This document shows, one piece after another, positions 47,001-53,000 of a stretch of DNA of 64,000 nt; positions within the stretch are counted from its first letter, which is position 1, and every line of letters begins with the position of its first letter. The stretch spans positions 3,490,823 to 3,554,822 of the forward strand of contig JARUPZ010000026.1 in assembly GCA_031213475.1 (NCBI GenBank), in the 5' to 3' direction. The translations under genes and the position numbers were made by a program. The DNA is from Nereocystis luetkeana (lineage: Eukaryota > Sar > Phaeophyceae > Laminariales > Laminariaceae). The notes under the pieces are model-generated. The model did no database searches and had not been told where the DNA came from. It saw only the letters and a list, made by a program, of their open reading frames with translations.

Positions 47001-50000
47001 CCCGAGTTCCCTCCACCCAACGTTCTAGAGTGTCGAGTGGGAAGGAGGTGACCCGGACCCGGAGTTCCTCGTGGCGGCGGCGGCGGCGGCTTGAGGGTGT
47101 GCAATCAACTTGAGGGCGTTGCAAATGAAGTACCGCCTGTCCTGAGCTCTTGCTAAGCAGAATCGTTGGGGAATTGTTGGGCTTTCATCTCGAAAGCGGC
47201 TTCGAAGTCTTGTTACGAGCTGGTACAGCGGTAGAAGTATTGTATCCCTACACGAGCCGCGGTTCGTATTCCAACGCAACCGCATGCGAGGATGACAAAG
47301 TCTTGTGCCGCCGACCCATTAGAGTCAGAGCGTTACTTGCTGCAGTTGTGTAGGACATTTCTGTTGCCACACAATTTGTTTTTTTGTCGTTGAGTGGATG
47401 TTTCCGTTGACTGAATGTTTCCGTTGAGTGAACTTTTTCGTTGACTGAATGTTTCCGTTGATTGGATGTTTTTTTTGCTTATTTTCGTTGGTTGAATGTT
47501 TTCGTTGATTGAATGTTCCTGTTCATTGAATACATCCGTTGATCGAATGAGTGTTTCCGTTGTTCGCCATCGCCTCGATAGGGAACCTGAAGCACCTTCC
47601 GTTTTTCGGCTCGGGGGAGACGTGGGAGACGTACGAGGCGCAGCTCGAGGAGGCGCTGGCATGGTTGGAGGTGAGACCGCGCCAGGCAAGTGATCTGGGC
47701 AAGCCTGGTGCCATGCCAGCCCCGAAAAAATTCGTCGTCGGTGTCGCGTTAGTACACGTTCCCTAACAGGCACGTAGTTCTGCAGCTTCAGGGTTTGTTT
47801 CCCTCAATAAGGGGGTACCTGGTATGCTCTCGAGGCTATGTACTGCCAGGCGTTTAAACCAAAAATACTGCATGACGGGGCACCATAGTAAATAGGACCT
47901 ACGGTACACACAAAAACATCTATATTTCCCTGTTTCTGCTAACAATATTTTGGTCCTATTTAGTACGGCCCGCCGTGATATTAATAGTGGTGGTCGGCCA
48001 CGTTTCTAGGCATTGTGAAAGAGAGCCCGCGGTGGGTCTCGTTGTCCCGCGCGCAGTGATTTGATCCGACATGCTCCCTCGCGGGGCTTCGCGGCTGAAA
48101 CAGCTCAAGAGGCGCTGTAGTTCCCTCCGACAAACAACGTACCTGGTTCGCATATGTTTGCGCGCGAGTTTGAATCTCGTCCGCGACGCATTCTCGTTTT
48201 TTTATTATCATTCCAGGCGTGTCAAGCCTAACCAGATTTACTGAAGCGGTCGTCGGCCAACTTCTACGCGTTGTTAAGGTGCGCGTGCCTCCTGTAGGTA
48301 TACCCCCGTTGTCCGCGCACGATGATCCGATGCGCTCACTCGAACCCTCCCCCCCCCCCACTCCCCCTCGCAACGCAGGCGTTTGAACCAGATTTAGTGA
48401 TCGTGAGTGCTGGGTACGATGCGTTGGAGGCGGACGAGCTTGCCACGGCATCCCTTCAGCCGGAGGACTTTGGGCGGTGAGAGCGGCTCGAGCAATATTC
48501 TCATGTCGAGGATGTACTTTCATATTTTCTTGTCGATCACTATTTTATTATCGAGCAGTACATGTTTATAGATCTGGGCAAAGGAAGACGAAACATTTCC
48601 TTGAAAAAAATAAATAATCGAACTTCAAAGATAATCGCCAGGAGGTTTCAAGCTCTTTGCTATGAGCACGATTCTTCTAGCGAAAAGTTGCAAACGTAAA
48701 ACCTCGAAAAATCAAAACAAAATCTGGGGCAGATGCTGGGCCATCGTCGGCTTCAGAAAAACTCAGGCGGATGTTTATGTACTGTAGTTCAAGCGGCGAG
48801 ATTCCGAGTCCTCGACAGACATCGATAGACGAAACCAACCACTGCGTCATGAACTGTGAACGGGGTGCGCTCGTGAGGGGTTCCGGGCCATCCTCAGGTC
48901 CCCCGTGTTCAAGCGATGGCCGGTGGTATGTGGCGGACGCCGGTCAGGTGTATGAAATAAAATAGCGATTGGCCGCTGGTGTACAGAAAACATAGGACAA
49001 GATTTCTCGATCCGTCTCGAATGGCAAAACGTAGAGTTTTTTTTTTTTTTTTTCAGGTTTGGGACAAGAGCGTATTGATGCCACTGGCAAGCTCTTGCCC
49101 CCTAGACCCCTATAGACCATGGGATCCACCTGATATCTTCGAGGCTGTCACGAAGGCTTGTTGGCTTTGCCCGACACCGAGTGGGTTGGCCGCGGGCTGA
49201 GTCTATGTCGAGATCGAGCGTCAATCGTCGCACGAACTGGTTTCTATCACCGTGCGGACAATTTACAACGAGAAAAAAACAAATCGCGCCGCCGCCAGCG
49301 GTTTGGAAAAAATGAAGGAAAAACAACGTATTTTTTTCCTCTGCGACGAAACAAGGGATATCTTCTGCTGTTTCTTGGAAGCAATGTTTTGGAAATAAAA
49401 CTTTCAGACTTCGCGTTCCGATTGTCATAGTAGGTCTTATCCTGTAATGTTTTCTTGTTGGTCGATACTTTCCTCATCGAGCAATCTTTTATCGTGGAGC
49501 GAAATGTTCCTATCGAGCGATAGTTTCTCTTTGAGCACGACGGTATGTTCTTTTCGAGCACTATTTTCTTACGTATCGCATTTTTTTTGTTTTTTTTGGA
49601 GAAAATATTCTTCCAACCGCAGTGGGAGCGCACAAAAGCACACGACTACAGTAGGGCCATGCTCGTCCAACTCGTCTCGCCCGTTGATCTCGGCTGCCGC
49701 ACCCGCAAAAACGAATGGTCTATAATAGCGAGTGAGCTACCTGTCGATCAGCTGGCGAGGCAGCGCCCCCCCGCACCTGCCGAAAACGCTTAGTCCAGTG
49801 AGCTACCTGTTGACTCGTCCCCTGGTCTGTTGGTGCCGTGCGGGTTGTAGCGCGCTCTCCTTGGGACGCATGCTACCGGAGGGAGTGCGCACCGAACGTT
49901 TCCGAGTCCGCCTCACGTGAGGGCCTTCATGCCGCCAGGTATAGATATTACAAGTCGTAAAAGTTGCCCCAAGCCACCTGCCTTCTATTAATAGGAAAAA

Positions 50001-53000
50001 AATCTGTCCCATGGGGCAATAGAGGTAGCACTTTTTTGCCTCGCAAGGCGAAATCTGTGTGACCGGTGGCGCTTCTTAACATCCTTTAGGACTGCAGCCC
50101 CGTTCTGGGCACAAAATACTTGGAGAATTGGAACGGTCTATCCCCGACACGGGACTGCAGCCCTACAAGGGGTACCATAGTAAATAGGACCTATGGTGCA
50201 CACCAAAACCTATATATCCACGTATTTTTACTGACAATATTAGGTCCTATTTACTATGGTCTCCCGTAAAATAGTGTTCTACATTATTGTGCATGGTATA
50301 CCTACTGTATACCTGGTATAGGCTATGGGATTATTCATCGGCGCAAAAATAAAGCCTACATATATTTCCTATACCAGCGTTTCGACGAGGTACGGCGTTT
50401 CTCACGGGAAAGAGCCTGATAAAAACAAACGGAAGGTGGATAAAACGGAATAGTTACCGTAACACAGGCACCACTTCGGGATCAAATATAAGGATCGCTT
50501 GGACTTCATATTAATATATAAATCATCCTTATATTTCCGCCCAGCGGATTGAGTATATCATATATATAGGTTGTGTATACCTCATTTATACCTATATATC
50601 TGTACCGTTTGTCACTTGGGTTTATCCGGTACCTGGCAAGATATAACAACGGTATCGAGGCAAGTCTATCTACTACTGTGTGGATTATGTCAGGAACGAC
50701 ACATACTATTACGGGGGACCATAGTTAATACCTGGTAGGACCAAATAATGTTAGTAGAAATCGATAAATATTACCGTTAATATTTATCCATTTTTACTAA
50801 CATTATTTGGTCCTATTAACTATGGTCCCCCGTAGTACCATAGGGTTGTACCCGTTTCCGTCTGGAGCTCATTCTTCGATCTACCAGGTATATCCTATCA
50901 GTGAGCAGGTAACCCGAAACCGACCTCGAGAAAACGGACTAACACCCAGGAATACGAGGATGAAAAAAAACGTGTGAAACGAAAACGATGTGACGACAAT
51001 GCTGGGTCAACCCTTCAAACTGAACGACACTCCCGTTTTGAGGACGATTGGGTCGGATAAATAGTTGGAATTGGCGTTAGATATAGGAGAAGATGGTTAG
51101 AGATCGGGAGCCGATATTACAATAATCGGCAGTTTGTTGTTGTAGAGAGCTGTAGGCGTTAACCCTTTTAGGACCGCAGCCCCGTTTTGGGGGCAAACTA
51201 CTTGTAGTTAGTGTGCTTTGTCCCCAAAACGGGACTGCGGTCCTGAATGGGTTAAGGTTCACATTCTTTGGCTGAGTGCGTATCAGTAGTACGCAGCTCA
51301 TTTCGACAGCAGCAGCGGGCACTGTTTGGTTGATGTTTTCTGTGCAGTGTGCTATCTATACCTGGTATTACGGGGGACCATAGTTAACAAGACCTATGGT
51401 ATACATAAAAACCTATATGTTTAACCATTTTTACTAACAATGTTTGGTCCTGTTAACTATGGCCCCCCGTAATATATACTACTGAAAGGGTTCAAGAGAA
51501 GAGGCAGTGAGAAATGTTCTATTACGGGGGACCATAGTTAATAGGACCTGTCGTATGCATAAAAACCCTTTACCTTGGTATATTTAACAATATCTACTGA
51601 CAATATTTGGTCCTATTTATTAACTGTGGTCCCCCGTATTAGCCAAGAAAAAACTACCCTTACAGCAAAATGCGTACCACTCCGGACGTAAATATAAGAA
51701 CATACTGATACTCATATTAATGCATAAACGGTCCTTATATTTACAACCAAGGTAGTACCAACTATACGTGTATTTATATATAAAAATACTTCTATATACT
51801 GGTATAGCCATACCACGCTTGGAAGTGTCCGAGTATGATAATCTAAGGGTACTTGGGGGGCAATTTTATCTGCTGTAGTAATTATACCAGAAACAAGGTT
51901 CTTAAGAGGTACACCCCCCCTGCGCATCACAGCCCCGTCGGTCGTGACGCTTTTGCCCAACATACGGTGCCCCTATCTTGCATTGGTAGCAGTAGTGGCC
52001 CCTAGATGGTGCCGGTTGCCTGCTCATAGTGCTTGTGGAACCGCGTGGCACAGGTGGGATTTACTAGGCGGTGCAGCACGTAGTGTGCGGAGTATATGGT
52101 GCCGGTTGGCGCTTTATATTGCCGGCATTGTTGGCTGGCGCATACGGTAACGGCACTATAGAGGGACCGGCACTACTGCTGTACCGGCCAAACAGGGGAA
52201 TCACCGACCTACTGAAGTTGTGTCTTTCATAAGGCAATACAAGGCGCTTCGCTCCGCGGGCGGCCTACGCCGCCCGCTACGCTCGCTCAGGAAGGAAAAA
52301 ATTACATCAAATTGTGCGAAGCGAACAGAGGTCCACGATTGAGTTTATTTTTTTCAAGGATCGTAATTGCAAACCGGCGACTTGATAATGCCTAGAGTCC
52401 CGCCGCCTTGCTTCAGGAAAAAACAGCTCCGACGTCAGCTTGGATGCCACATATACGCTTCGCGTCGCGGATGCCGTACGTACGTACATACACCCCAGGT
52501 AGGGTACTACTGTCTGTACTTATTTTCTTCGCACGATATGCTCTATGTCTGTACTGTATGTACGAAGAAAGCGAAAGCACAGCACGGCACAGCAGCAAAA
52601 ACAATGAAAATGAAACCGAAAACTCGGAAAGGAAAAAAAAAGTCCCCGTCCCCTCTCGTGTAACATTTTTCTGCCTGATTGGAACACCTTACACCCGGTC
52701 GAAAAGAAGAAAATAAACAAATCGCACAGAAGAGCTTCTCTCTCAGCCTCGTACGCCGCCCGTTCCTCTCGCGACCACCTCGCTACCGATTCGGTCCGGG
52801 TAAAGCTTTTATCACTCTTTGCCACAATCAGCCCCGTCGCCCGCCCCGCGTGAAGCCCGGTGCTCACCGTGGCCGTCGTTCGCCAGCTCGATAACGTTAA
52901 AAAAGGACCTACGGTACACACAAAAACCTATATATTTACCTATTTTTACCGTCAATATTTGGTCCTATTTACTATGGTCCCCCGTAATAGTAATAGCTGC

